This document shows, one piece after another, positions 17,504 through 25,602 of a stretch of DNA of 35,686 bases. The stretch spans positions 1-35,686 of the forward strand of contig WFRY01000295.1 of the NCBI GenBank assembly GCA_015486315.1, read 5' to 3'. The notes beneath the pieces were generated by a model. The model saw only the letters and a list, made by a program, of their open reading frames with translations. It was not told where the DNA came from and made no database searches. Each line of letters starts with the position of its first letter. Position 1 is the stretch's first letter. The translations under genes were made by a program, and so were the position numbers. This stretch comes from Desulfobulbaceae bacterium (lineage in GTDB: Bacteria; Desulfobacterota; Desulfobulbia; Desulfobulbales; Desulfobulbaceae).

Positions 17504-19078
17504 ATGATTACTTTACTTGATTACGGTGCCGGTAATGTTCGTTCGGTCATCAATGCCCTTGAACAGGCCGGTGAAACCGTTGTTTCAGTTGACAGTCCGG
17601 AAGACATAGAGAAGGCTGAGCGTCTCGTCTTTCCCGGGGTCGGCAACTTCGGGGCCATGATGCAGATTTTGCGGCAAAAACAGCTAGTTGAGCCCCTGCT
17701 CCGCTATCTCCAGGCCGACCGGCCGTTTTTCGGCATCTGTGTAGCCCTGCAGGCACTTTTTGCCTCCAGTGAAGAGGCACCCGACGAACCGGGTCTGGGA
17801 TTTCTGCCGGGCCGGGTCAAACGGTTTACCACTGATCTCGCTGTCCCCCATATCGGCTGGAACGGAATCAAGGTCCGACAGCCGGCAAGAATCTTCAACG
17901 ATTTTTCCGGCCGGGAAAAACTCTACTTTGTCCACACCTACCATGTTGAGGCTGATAATCCTGCCGATGTCCTGACCTGCACGGATTACGGTTATGAATT
18001 TGTCAGTTCAATTCAAAAGGGCAACATCATTGCCACACAGTTTCACCCGGAAAAAAGTGGCCGGGCCGGCCTGAAAATCCTGGAAAACTTCCTCGATACA
18101 ACCCGGCAGGAGATTGTCCCGCAGGCCTGCCCGCAGACCACAAAACTGGCCAGCCGCATTATTGCCTGCCTTGACGTACGCTCAAACGACCAGGGTGATC
18201 TGGTGGTCACCAAGGGTGACCAATATGACGTGCGTGAAAAAGGCAATGTCCGCAATCTGGGCCAACCGGTTGAGCTTGCCCGGGATTATTATGAACAGGG
18301 TGCCGACGAGATCACCTTTCTCAACATTACCGCGTTCCGCGATTTCCCGCTCAAAGACATGCCCATGCTGGAAGTTTTGCAGAAAACCTCAAAAAACGTG
18401 TTTGTACCCCTGACCATCGGCGGCGGCATCCGCGACTTTACCGACCGCAACGGCAAACATTATTCCGCCCTGGAAGTTGCCTCGGAATATTTCCGTTCAG
18501 GGGCAGACAAGATCTCCATTGGTTCGGACGCGGTTCTGATTGTAGAAGAGGTCCTTAAAACCGGCAGGGCCACCGGTATGAGTTCCATTGAACAGATTGC
18601 CCGGGTATACGGCAACCAGGCGGTGGTGATCTCCGTTGATCCTCGACAGGTCTTTGTAAAGACACCTGAGGAAGTCGATCATCCGGTTATTGAAACAGCA
18701 TTTCCCGGCCCGGCCGGCGAAAAATACTGCTGGTATCAGTGCACTATCAAGGGGGGCCGCGAAGGACGTGATCTGGACGCGGTTACCCTGGCAAAAGTCT
18801 GTGAACAACTTGGAGCAGGAGAGATTTTACTCAACTGTATTGACAAAGACGGGACTAATTCCGGCTTTAACCTGGAGTTGATCAATGCGGTCAAGGGCGC
18901 GGTGAGCATTCCGGTCATAGCATCAAGTGGTGCAGGCAGTGCGGAACATTTTCTGGAAGTATTCAGCGAAACAAAAGCTGAAGCCGCCCTGGCAGCAGGA
19001 ATCTTTCATCGCAAAGAAGTCCCCATTGGTACGGTGAAAAATTTTCTGCAGGATAAAATTGAGATCAGGCCAGTTTAG
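17504..19078 (+). CDS. hisHF: Fused imidazole glycerol phosphate synthase (HisH-HisF)
   Basis: This 524-residue bifunctional enzyme hydrolyses glutamine and uses the ammonia to form imidazole glycerol phosphate and AICAR in histidine synthesis. Residues 1-203 are the HisH glutaminase: PGVGNFGAM, nucleophile C79 in FGICVALQ, and H181/E183 in QFHPEKS. Residues about 216-524 are the HisF barrel: RIIACLDVR with D224, TIGGGIRDF, and D379 in VISVDPRQV, the catalytic aspartates by analogy. The HisF half carries the longer loops seen in plant and fungal HIS7 (for example around GDQYDVREKGNVRN, and about 385-405 before CTIKGGREGRD). The ATG is fixed by MITLLDYGAGN. The nearest AAGGA is 12 bases upstream, so ribosome binding looks weak. 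No other his gene is in the window. Confidence 0.95.
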   Translation: MITLLDYGAGNVRSVINALEQAGETVVSVDSPEDIEKAERLVFPGVGNFGAMMQILRQKQLVEPLLRYLQADRPFFGICVALQALFASSEEAPDEPGLGFLPGRVKRFTTDLAVPHIGWNGIKVRQPARIFNDFSGREKLYFVHTYHVEADNPADVLTCTDYGYEFVSSIQKGNIIATQFHPEKSGRAGLKILENFLDTTRQEIVPQACPQTTKLASRIIACLDVRSNDQGDLVVTKGDQYDVREKGNVRNLGQPVELARDYYEQGADEITFLNITAFRDFPLKDMPMLEVLQKTSKNVFVPLTIGGGIRDFTDRNGKHYSALEVASEYFRSGADKISIGSDAVLIVEEVLKTGRATGMSSIEQIARVYGNQAVVISVDPRQVFVKTPEEVDHPVIETAFPGPAGEKYCWYQCTIKGGREGRDLDAVTLAKVCEQLGAGEILLNCIDKDGTNSGFNLELINAVKGAVSIPVIASSGAGSAEHFLEVFSETKAEAALAAGIFHRKEVPIGTVKNFLQDKIEIRPV

Positions 19079-19084
19079 GACCGG

Positions 19085-20377
19085 TCAGGAAACAGGATTT
19101 GTTATGTCTCTTCTGCCTGTTTGTCCTGCAGGGGTTTCCGGTTGCCACCCTGTCCCCTCCTCCTCCAGATCATATACCATGGTTTGATTTTTGCCGTTAT
19201 GCTTGCTCATGTATAATGCCTTGTCGGCATTCTTCATAATTCTGGCCAACTCCTGCCCATGTCGGGGAAAACAGGCGATGCCGATGCTCACCTTAATGCT
19301 GATGGAGCCGTCCTCATAAGGCAGGGGCGTGTCGGCAATTTTACGACGCATCTCTTCAGCAACCGTCAACGCCCCCTGACATCCTGTTTCCGGCAGCAGG
19401 GCCACAAACTCGTCGCCGCCGAAACGGGCCAGCATATCAGATCCCCGCAAGCGGGATCTCATAAGCTCGGCAACATGAATAATCACCATGGTCCCGGCAT
19501 CATGTCCATAGGTATCATTCACCGCTTTAAGATTATCTGCGTCAATCATCATAACCGCAAACCGGCGCTTCATGCGCAGGGAATGAAGATGCTCACGCTG
19601 CATAAAGATCAGCAGCATCTTCATATTCCAGAGCCCGGTCAACTGATCGGTTCGGGAAAGCTGACGAATTTTTTCTTTGGCCTTTTCCGATTCCCAGGAA
19701 ATCAGAGAGACAAAATAGGCAACAAACCAGAGCAGAAAAAGTTGTATGACCGGCCCAGGCAGATCCGCCGGGTTAAAGCTGGCAAAACCGTCATGAAGAC
19801 CGCCGGATCCGGCAGCGGCAAGCAACACATAACAAACCGTTATTAAGGCTGTTTCCAGCATGGTTGTCAACATTCCCAGGGTGGTTGCCGAGAGAATAAC
19901 GACCAAAAAATAAAGGGGCAGCAAGGGGCTTTTCAGTGCACCGGTCTGCCAGACCACAGCGGTAACAAAAAAAATCATGGCCCAGGTATTCAAAGCCAGT
20001 TTCCACCGCTTTTCAACGTGCCGGCACCAGATATAATGGACAAAACAGATAAAGGCGGAAAACAGCCCCAGAGTCACAAGGAGGGCACCCGGTTCGGGCA
20101 CAACCATACCCGGAAGCTTCATGCATAATATTACCAGCACTACCAGCAGCCATTGCATTTCTGCCACTGTCCTGCGAAATCCATGCAGTTCTGCCTGATC
20201 TATTTCCCTGTGATCATCAACGGGAATTAAAACAACATTCTGTTCTCCCAGCAGAGAATACATGGGAGAGGTCTTTTTATGATGCTCCCCCTGATCCTCA
20301 ACTTTAGCATTCAGGTAACGGGCATCTTCACTCAACTGCTTGTTACGGTTTTCCGTGTTCAACGCATCACCACTCAT
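19085..20377 (-). CDS. Membrane-bound diguanylate cyclase
   Basis: This 430-residue protein would make cyclic di-GMP. The first 70 residues are polar and cytoplasmic. About five to six hydrophobic segments occupy roughly 72-240, without a recognisable named sensor domain. The C-terminal GGDEF domain (about 255-410) has FGGDEF at 319-324, the NLKAVNDTYGHDAGT substrate segment and an RGSD inhibitory site at 311-314, five residues before GGDEF. It is therefore expected to be active and product-inhibited. It converges with hisHF, with only six bases between the stop codons and no obvious terminator. A TATAAT lies four bases upstream of the ATG, so either the transcript is leaderless or the true promoter or start is elsewhere. 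Confidence 0.93.
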   Translation of the reverse strand: MSGDALNTENRNKQLSEDARYLNAKVEDQGEHHKKTSPMYSLLGEQNVVLIPVDDHREIDQAELHGFRRTVAEMQWLLVVLVILCMKLPGMVVPEPGALLVTLGLFSAFICFVHYIWCRHVEKRWKLALNTWAMIFFVTAVVWQTGALKSPLLPLYFLVVILSATTLGMLTTMLETALITVCYVLLAAAGSGGLHDGFASFNPADLPGPVIQLFLLWFVAYFVSLISWESEKAKEKIRQLSRTDQLTGLWNMKMLLIFMQREHLHSLRMKRRFAVMMIDADNLKAVNDTYGHDAGTMVIIHVAELMRSRLRGSDMLARFGGDEFVALLPETGCQGALTVAEEMRRKIADTPLPYEDGSISIKVSIGIACFPRHGQELARIMKNADKALYMSKHNGKNQTMVYDLEEEGTGWQPETPAGQTGRRDITNPVS

Positions 20378-20623
20378 AATTATACGATCCCCTGCAAATA
20401 CACTCTGAATCGGATGAAGGTTATTTTGTTGTTAAGGCAGCTCTTAAAAAAAGTCCGGCGTACGATTTTCCAAATGCCTTTTTTTATTGTCTAACAAATC
20501 GACTAAAAAATAAATTAAAAAATGGGTGACTGTTCAGAGGCAAACCATCTTTGGGCCGATCAGGTCGTCTCACATAGCAGGTGACACCGCTTCACCGTTA
20601 CAGATTCTCGATCAGCTTAGGGT

Positions 20624-21781
20624 TCAATCAACTGACGCCCGGATGTCTACACCGGCTTCACGCAGCAGCATACTTGCAGTACCATTATGCTCTTTAGCGA
20701 CAATAACTTCATCCGGTTTGAGCGACAACAGCCAGTTACCCACCAGTAATCCTTTTTTCTTTTCCCTGTCAGCATAGAGATTTTCAACAAATTCCCGTTT
20801 TATGACCTTCCCCTGTTCAGTATCAATGGTTTCAATCAAAAACCAGGGAGACCGGACAAAATGAGGTGAAGGTTCACCTTCCGGTTTCGTTACCGGGGTC
20901 AAACGTCTGATGATAGTGTCGGAACTGTAATGGGGACGAACCCTGGCCATGACCACCAGGGGGAATTTCTGCGGGATCAATGCCTCCAGTCGATCCGCAA
21001 CATGGTCGGCAATCCGGTGTGATGGGGTGTGCATTATTACATCCATATCCACAATAAAACGACCGCCGGCAGTTCGACTCAGGCATTGCTTCACCCGGGT
21101 GATACGGGGGTGTTGCTCAACCATCTGAATAATTTCCCGCTCGGTTTCACGATCCATGGAGGCATCAAGCAGATCTTTTAAGGCCGAAATCAACAATGCA
21201 GCTCCAGCCTTGAAAACAAACAGGGAAACAACAGCCGCCGCCCAGCGATCTACTGGATAGCCGAATTTGCTGGCCACCAACCCTATGAGGACAATACCTG
21301 TAGACAGGCCATCGGCCAGATAATCACGGGCATCCGCCTTGAGAGCCGGTGAATTAAGACGTCTTCCCTCCCGCAGCTGGTAGATGCCGAAAAAAAGAGC
21401 AACAAGCAGTGAAATGGCTGCAACGGGCAGGGCTATGGCAACATCGGGCAGTCGGTCCGTACCGAGCAGGGCCTGACGGCCAATCTCGTAGGCGGCAATT
21501 ATAACGGCAATAGAGGTTACCAGGGTGGCAACGGTCTCCGCCTTATACAGGCCATAGGGGAAAGAGGGGTGTTCACGACCGGCAACCCAGAGACCGACAA
21601 AGGCGGCAGAAGAGGCCAGCACGTCCGTACCGGAATGGATTGCATCCCCGATCAGGGCAGTGGAAGATGAGGCAACACCGGCTACGCCCTTACCCACGGC
21701 AAGCGCAAGGTTCAGGGCAATGGAAACCCCTGCCCTGCGGCGGGCGGAAAGCAGATCCTGTTTTGATTTATCCAAAGCCAT
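20624..21781 (-). CDS. Cation diffusion facilitator with NifX-like C-terminal domain
   Basis: This 385-residue protein is a CDF metal/proton antiporter extruding divalent cations. The membrane part (about 15-200) has the conserved metal-site helix with GDAIHSGTDV and the later KADARDYLADG. A cytoplasmic CDF dimerisation domain follows (about 205-290, with RITRVKQCLSRTAGG). Residues about 300-385 resemble the dinitrogenase iron-molybdenum cofactor family (PF02579; NifX/NifB C-terminal): an HFVRSPWFLIETID strand, then KGLLVGNWLLSLKPDEVIVA and REAGVDIRA. The tail may bind metal or a cluster and gate transport. This gene is divergent from feoA, which suggests iron or manganese as substrate, but that is inference. 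The 20378-20623 stretch downstream contains nothing I recognise. Confidence 0.85.
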   Translation of the reverse strand: MALDKSKQDLLSARRRAGVSIALNLALAVGKGVAGVASSSTALIGDAIHSGTDVLASSAAFVGLWVAGREHPSFPYGLYKAETVATLVTSIAVIIAAYEIGRQALLGTDRLPDVAIALPVAAISLLVALFFGIYQLREGRRLNSPALKADARDYLADGLSTGIVLIGLVASKFGYPVDRWAAAVVSLFVFKAGAALLISALKDLLDASMDRETEREIIQMVEQHPRITRVKQCLSRTAGGRFIVDMDVIMHTPSHRIADHVADRLEALIPQKFPLVVMARVRPHYSSDTIIRRLTPVTKPEGEPSPHFVRSPWFLIETIDTEQGKVIKREFVENLYADREKKKGLLVGNWLLSLKPDEVIVAKEHNGTASMLLREAGVDIRASVD

Positions 21782-21855
21782 ATTTGCAGACTGAAAACCT
21801 GAGGGTTAAAAATATTACCCTACCTGATTTTTTAAAAAATTCCTTGCTAAAGTTG

Positions 21856-21886
21856 TTGACAGTGCTCAATGTTTGGTGTACCTAAA
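21856..21886 (+). promoter_or_regulatory. Promoter and possible metal-regulator box before feoA
   Basis: A TTGACA -35 hexamer (21856-21861) is followed after 17 bases by a poor -10 candidate, TACCTA (21879-21884). That region lies within TTTGGTGTACCTAAA (21872-21886), an imperfect inverted repeat of the TTTAGG-N4-CCTAAA type, similar in shape to DtxR/MntR-family operators. A repressor bound there would block the -10. No classical Fur box is obvious. Confidence 0.45.
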
Positions 21887-21909
21887 CCTCACTTTAAAAA
21901 AGGAACTGT

Positions 21910-22242
21910 ATGACCAGAAACCATTCCGACATATCCTGTCAATGCCTGCGCGGCAACGGGAAAAACTGCAAGCTGAAAGCCTTACAGTGTCCAGCGGATG
22001 CACGTCCGCTCTCAAAGAGCTGCGGTTGCGGTAAAGTTAAGATCTGCAAAATCAGTGGCGATCGTAAAGACTGTGCCAGAATGGCAAATCTGGGAGTACT
22101 GCCCGGTTCTGAAATGGAACTGCTCTGCCCCAGTCGTGGCCGTGGGCGTGGACGTGGGCGCAGATGCATGGTTAAGGTTAACGGCAGCACGCTCAGTCTG
22201 GATGCCCTTACTGCCGATAATATTTTCGTGACCCCGGTATAA
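21910..22242 (+). CDS. feoA: FeoA domain protein with Cys-rich N-terminal extension
   Basis: FeoA is a small SH3-like cytoplasmic partner of the FeoB ferrous iron transporter. The FeoA domain covers about residues 42-110 (KICKISGDRKDCARMANLGVL...). Two things are unusual. The chain has ten cysteines (10, 12, 20, 27, 38, 40, 46, 55, 73, 86), seven of them before residue 50, which could hold a metal or cluster. Residues 76-85 read RGRGRGRGRR, encoded by four tandem CGTGGN hexamers at 22135-22158, where the FeoA fold normally has a short basic turn. The ATG has AAGGA five bases upstream. It opens the feo operon. The extension's function is unknown. Confidence 0.88.
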   Translation: MTRNHSDISCQCLRGNGKNCKLKALQCPADARPLSKSCGCGKVKICKISGDRKDCARMANLGVLPGSEMELLCPSRGRGRGRGRRCMVKVNGSTLSLDALTADNIFVTPV

Positions 22243-22264
22243 ACTCTCTTTTTTTGCCGACAGG

Positions 22265-22280
22265 TTTAGGGGCGCCTAAC
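22265..22280 (+). promoter_or_regulatory. Second inverted CCTAA-type box inside the feo operon
   Basis: TTTAGG-GGCG-CCTAAC is an inverted repeat with five of six positions paired, 23 bases after the feoA stop and 33 bases before the next gene. It resembles the box before feoA. It may be an operator for an internal promoter. It has no T-tract, so it is not a terminator. Confidence 0.4.
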
Positions 22281-22312
22281 ACTATACCCGAGCAAAGGTT
22301 AAATATAAAAAA

Positions 22313-22489
22313 ATGCAAAACCTGATTGTAGTCCTTATCATCATTGTCGCCCTCCTGTATGTGGGCAGAAAAATGTTCAACTCCTTTCGTCCCGGCGCAT
22401 CATCATGCGGCTGCGGGTGTTCCGGATGCAGCAATAGCGGATGTACGTCCATGCCCCCGGATACAAAACCCGAGGACAACAAGAGATGA
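22313..22489 (+). CDS. FeoB-associated Cys-rich membrane protein
   Basis: This is a 58-residue protein with one N-terminal membrane helix (residues 3-18, LIVVLIIIVALLYV), a short basic stretch, then cysteines at 32, 34, 36, 39 and 44 in SCGCGCSGCSNSGC, and a polar tail. The layout matches the FeoB-associated Cys-rich membrane protein family (PF12669), found next to feoB in many anaerobes and thought to assist iron transfer. The stop codon overlaps the ATG of the next small frame (ATGA at 22486-22489), so translation is coupled. The Shine-Dalgarno sequence is weak. The membrane helix, Cys cluster and location together make this a confident call despite the small size. Confidence 0.85.
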   Translation: MQNLIVVLIIIVALLYVGRKMFNSFRPGASSCGCGCSGCSNSGCTSMPPDTKPEDNKR

Positions 22490-22665
22490 ACCATTACCAG
22501 AGGCCGATTCTGCGTAACCAGCATGGCTGGACCAAAATTCCGGACACAGCCACAACGAACGATGAAAGAAGCCACAAACATCATAGCCAGAGAAGGCACT
22601 TTCATATAAACAATAAGACGGATTATATCGAACCGACAGCTGTATCACTCGGAGAAAAATGGTGA
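22486..22665 (+). CDS. Small His-rich protein in the feo operon (unknown family)
   Basis: This 59-residue frame has seven histidines (3, 13, 30, 32, 33, 38, 40), clustered as SHKHHS and RRHFH, and no cysteine. It has no signal or membrane segment. I do not recognise the family. It starts in an ATGA overlap with the Cys-rich membrane protein gene and ends inside the feoB start (feoB ATG at 22659, stop at 22663-22665), so it is joined at both ends by overlaps. An AAGAG/GAGG purine stretch precedes the ATG. The His cluster suggests a cytoplasmic metal-binding or metallochaperone role beside FeoB, which is inference only. It is not recognisably FeoC. A chance open frame is possible but would need two coincident overlaps. 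Confidence 0.65.
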   Translation: MNHYQRPILRNQHGWTKIPDTATTNDERSHKHHSQRRHFHINNKTDYIEPTAVSLGEKW

Positions 22666-24821
22666 GCGACCCATTACATATCACCCTTGCCGGCAATCCA
22701 AACTCCGGCAAAACCACCCTGTTTAATCACCTCACCGGCGCCCGTCAGCATGTGGGCAATTACCCCGGGGTTACCGTTGACAAGAAAGAAGGTATTTTTA
22801 CCCATAAAGACAAACAGATCAAAATCATCGACCTGCCCGGCACCTACTCCCTGACCGCCTATTCCGTTGAAGAACTGGTTGCCCGCGACTACCTGGTCAA
22901 TGAAAAGCCTGATCTGGTGATTGATATTGTCGATGCCTCCAACCTGGAGCGTAATCTGTACCTGACCTGCCAGTTTCTGGAACTTGGCGTCCCTTTGATT
23001 ATTGCCCTGAACATGGTGGATGTTGCTGAAAAACGCGGCATCAGCATTGATACGGAGAAATTAAGCACCCTGCTGGGCGTTCCGGTTATCCCCATTATTG
23101 CCCGTTCAGGCCAGGGAGTCGATGCCTTATTTGACAACGTTCTGACAGGTATCCGTGAAAATAACCACCCTCCTACCCTGCTCCGTTATGGATCTGATAT
23201 AGACCAGGCTCTGAGTGAAATCGTGCCCCTTATCGAGCAGAATAATCTCCTGACCGATACCTACCCGGCCCGTTGGACAGGGCTGAAAATACTGGAAAAC
23301 GACGACCAGATCCTTGATAAGGCCATGTTGATGGATTCCGACCTGACCCAGCAGCTGGTTAACCGGAGCGAAATCCTGACTCACCACCTCCGGACTACGG
23401 TTGATGCCTATCCCGAGGCGGTTATTGCCGATCACCGTTACGGCTTTATCAAATCCATCCTGCGCCAGGGGGTCATCAGCAGAACCTTTGACGTAGACCG
23501 TCTCTATACCTCCGACAAAATCGACAAAGTTGTCACCCACCGCGTGCTTGGTCCGCTTATCATGGCGGCGATTCTCTTCGGCCTGTACTCCTTTACCTTT
23601 AACTACTCCACATTTCTCGTTGACGGGCTGGGTTCTTTTTTTGATATTCTCAGCTCAAATGTGGAAACCATGCTACCTGACGGGCCGATCAAGTCCATGA
23701 TCATCTCCGGCGTGATCGACGGCGTCGGCGGTGTGCTCGGCTTTGTCCCCATCATCATGTTCATGTTTTTCGGCATTGCCGTGCTTGAAGACTCCGGCTA
23801 CCTGGCCCGTGTTGCCTTTATGATGGACAGAATCTTCCATTTTTTCGGTCTGCACGGATCCTCGGTCATGCCGTTTATCGTCTCCGGCGGCATAGCAGGC
23901 GGCTGCGCAGTACCCGGTGTGATGGCCACGAGGACACTCCGTTCCCCCAAGGAACGGATGGCCACCCTGCTGACGGTCCCCTTTATGAACTGCGGTGCCA
24001 AACTGCCGGTACTGACGCTGCTGATAGGTGCCTTTTTTTCATCACACCAGGCACGATACATGTTTTTAGCCACGGTAGCGGCCTGGCTGGTTGCTCTGCT
24101 GGCGGCAAAATTCTTACGCATGACGGTTCTGAAGGGAGAGTCTACCCCCTTTGTCATGGAGCTGCCGCCATATCGTTTTCCCACCATGCAGGGTCTGCTT
24201 ATCCATACCTGGGAACGTACCTGGCAGTACATTAAAAAGGCAGGCACCGTAATTCTGGGCATTTCCATCCTGCTCTGGGCAATGATGACCTATCCCGGCC
24301 TGCCTGCAGACAAAACGGCCGAGTTTACGGCCATGCGGCAGCAGGCTGCAGCCAGCCAGTCTGCAGAAAAAGCAGCCGAACTGTTAACAATAGACAGCCT
24401 TGAAGCCGAGGCAGGCCTGCGCAACTCCATTGCCGGACGTATCGGCATTGCCCTTGAATCCGTCAGCCGCTATGCAGGTTTTGACTGGCGGACCAACATT
24501 GCCCTGGTAGGCGGTTTTGCAGCCAAGGAGGTCATTGTCTCCACCCTTGGCACGGCCTACTCCCTTGGCGAAGTAGATCCGGAACATACAACCTCGCTCA
24601 AAGACAGGCTGACCAAAGATACGCACTGGAATCCGGTGGTGGCACTGTCCGTACTTGCCTTTATCATGTTTTATGCCCCCTGTTTCGTCACTGTTGTAGC
24701 CATTGCCAATGAGGCAGGATCATGGAAATGGGCTTTTTTCTCCATGGGTTTTAATACTGTATTCGCCCTTGCCATGTCTGTTGCCATCTTCCAGATAGGT
24801 ACCCTGCTCGGACTGGGTTGA
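22659..24821 (+). CDS. feoB: Ferrous iron transporter FeoB
   Basis: FeoB moves Fe2+ across the inner membrane. The 720-residue protein has an N-terminal G domain with P-loop GNPNSGKT (12-19), VTVDKKEG as switch I, DLPGTYSL as G3 and NMVD as G4. A helical GDI-like region follows to about 280. The membrane part carries the two gate-type segments GVLGFVPIIMFMFFG and GCAVPGVMATRTL...FMNCGAKLPV, whose Cys residues are typical of the family. A later polar loop (about 545-590) is Ala/Gln-rich. The start overlaps the His-rich frame by seven bases, with GGAG four bases upstream. It is last in the feo operon. No clear terminator follows before the response regulator gene. Confidence 0.97.
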   Translation: MVSDPLHITLAGNPNSGKTTLFNHLTGARQHVGNYPGVTVDKKEGIFTHKDKQIKIIDLPGTYSLTAYSVEELVARDYLVNEKPDLVIDIVDASNLERNLYLTCQFLELGVPLIIALNMVDVAEKRGISIDTEKLSTLLGVPVIPIIARSGQGVDALFDNVLTGIRENNHPPTLLRYGSDIDQALSEIVPLIEQNNLLTDTYPARWTGLKILENDDQILDKAMLMDSDLTQQLVNRSEILTHHLRTTVDAYPEAVIADHRYGFIKSILRQGVISRTFDVDRLYTSDKIDKVVTHRVLGPLIMAAILFGLYSFTFNYSTFLVDGLGSFFDILSSNVETMLPDGPIKSMIISGVIDGVGGVLGFVPIIMFMFFGIAVLEDSGYLARVAFMMDRIFHFFGLHGSSVMPFIVSGGIAGGCAVPGVMATRTLRSPKERMATLLTVPFMNCGAKLPVLTLLIGAFFSSHQARYMFLATVAAWLVALLAAKFLRMTVLKGESTPFVMELPPYRFPTMQGLLIHTWERTWQYIKKAGTVILGISILLWAMMTYPGLPADKTAEFTAMRQQAAASQSAEKAAELLTIDSLEAEAGLRNSIAGRIGIALESVSRYAGFDWRTNIALVGGFAAKEVIVSTLGTAYSLGEVDPEHTTSLKDRLTKDTHWNPVVALSVLAFIMFYAPCFVTVVAIANEAGSWKWAFFSMGFNTVFALAMSVAIFQIGTLLGLG

Positions 24822-24927
24822 CAGAACAACGAAACGATTTATTTTTTCTTTCAAGATAACAAAAAAAACAGCTGGTTCAATCCGCGTCCATCCATGCTCT
24901 AAATAGAATGTATATCACAGGAAGGTC

Positions 24928-25602
24928 ATGCGAATCCTTGTCATTGAAGATGATGAAAAAATAGGCTCCTTTATCCGTAAAGGGTTACGGGAAGCCGGTT
25001 TTACCGTTGACCTGTCAGCCGACGGACAGGAGGGATTAAACCTGTTTTTGAACAACATCTATGACGCGGCAGTGGTGGATATCATGCTGCCGTCAATGGA
25101 TGGTCTCACTATCATTGAAACCATCAGAGGGCGCGGCAAGATGACCCCGGTGCTTATTCTCAGCGCAAAACGCAGTGTTGACGACCGGATCAAAGGGCTG
25201 CAGCAGGGTGGTGATGATTATCTGGTCAAGCCCTTTTCCTTTGGCGAACTACTGGCCCGCATTCAGGCATTGATCCGGCGTGATTCAAGGGCCGTCGACA
25301 CCCACAGCCTGGCTGCTGCCGATCTGCACCTGGATCTCCTGTCCCGTGAAGTTACCCGCAGCGGCCGGCGCATCGACCTGCCGGCAAAAGAATTTACCCT
25401 GCTTGAATATCTGCTGCGTAACCAGGGACGCATTGTTTCCAAAACAGCTATTCTGGAAAATGTCTATGACTACAGTTTTGATCCCCAGACCAATGTGGTC
25501 GACGTCCTGATCTGCCGACTTCGCAACAAGGTGGACCGGGATTTTGAACCTAAACTGATCCACACCGTGCGCGGGATGGGCTATGTCCTTAAACAGGATT
25601 AA
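24928..25602 (+). CDS. OmpR/PhoB-family response regulator
   Basis: This 224-residue transcription factor has a receiver domain (1-118) with the acidic pocket EDDE at 8-11, phosphoacceptor D51 in VVDIMLP, and K101 in LVKPFSFGE. A winged-helix DNA-binding domain (about 125-222) ends in NVVDVLICRLRNKVD and HTVRGMGYVLK. It resembles the CusR/CopR heavy-metal subgroup in length and layout. An AGGAAGG Shine-Dalgarno sequence precedes the ATG. The last 20 bases overlap the kinase gene. It lies 106 bases after feoB on the same strand, so control of the feo genes or response to metal is possible but unproven. Confidence 0.93.
   Translation: MRILVIEDDEKIGSFIRKGLREAGFTVDLSADGQEGLNLFLNNIYDAAVVDIMLPSMDGLTIIETIRGRGKMTPVLILSAKRSVDDRIKGLQQGGDDYLVKPFSFGELLARIQALIRRDSRAVDTHSLAAADLHLDLLSREVTRSGRRIDLPAKEFTLLEYLLRNQGRIVSKTAILENVYDYSFDPQTNVVDVLICRLRNKVDRDFEPKLIHTVRGMGYVLKQD

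Noticed and set aside
22135-22160. Tandem CGTGGN repeats considered as a CRISPR or regulatory array
   Set aside because: There are only four hexamers, in frame within feoA, with no spacers.
22282-22717. Minus-strand frames of 104-107 codons across the small feo genes
   Set aside because: They are antisense to the Cys-rich and His-rich genes and to the feoB start, with no family match.
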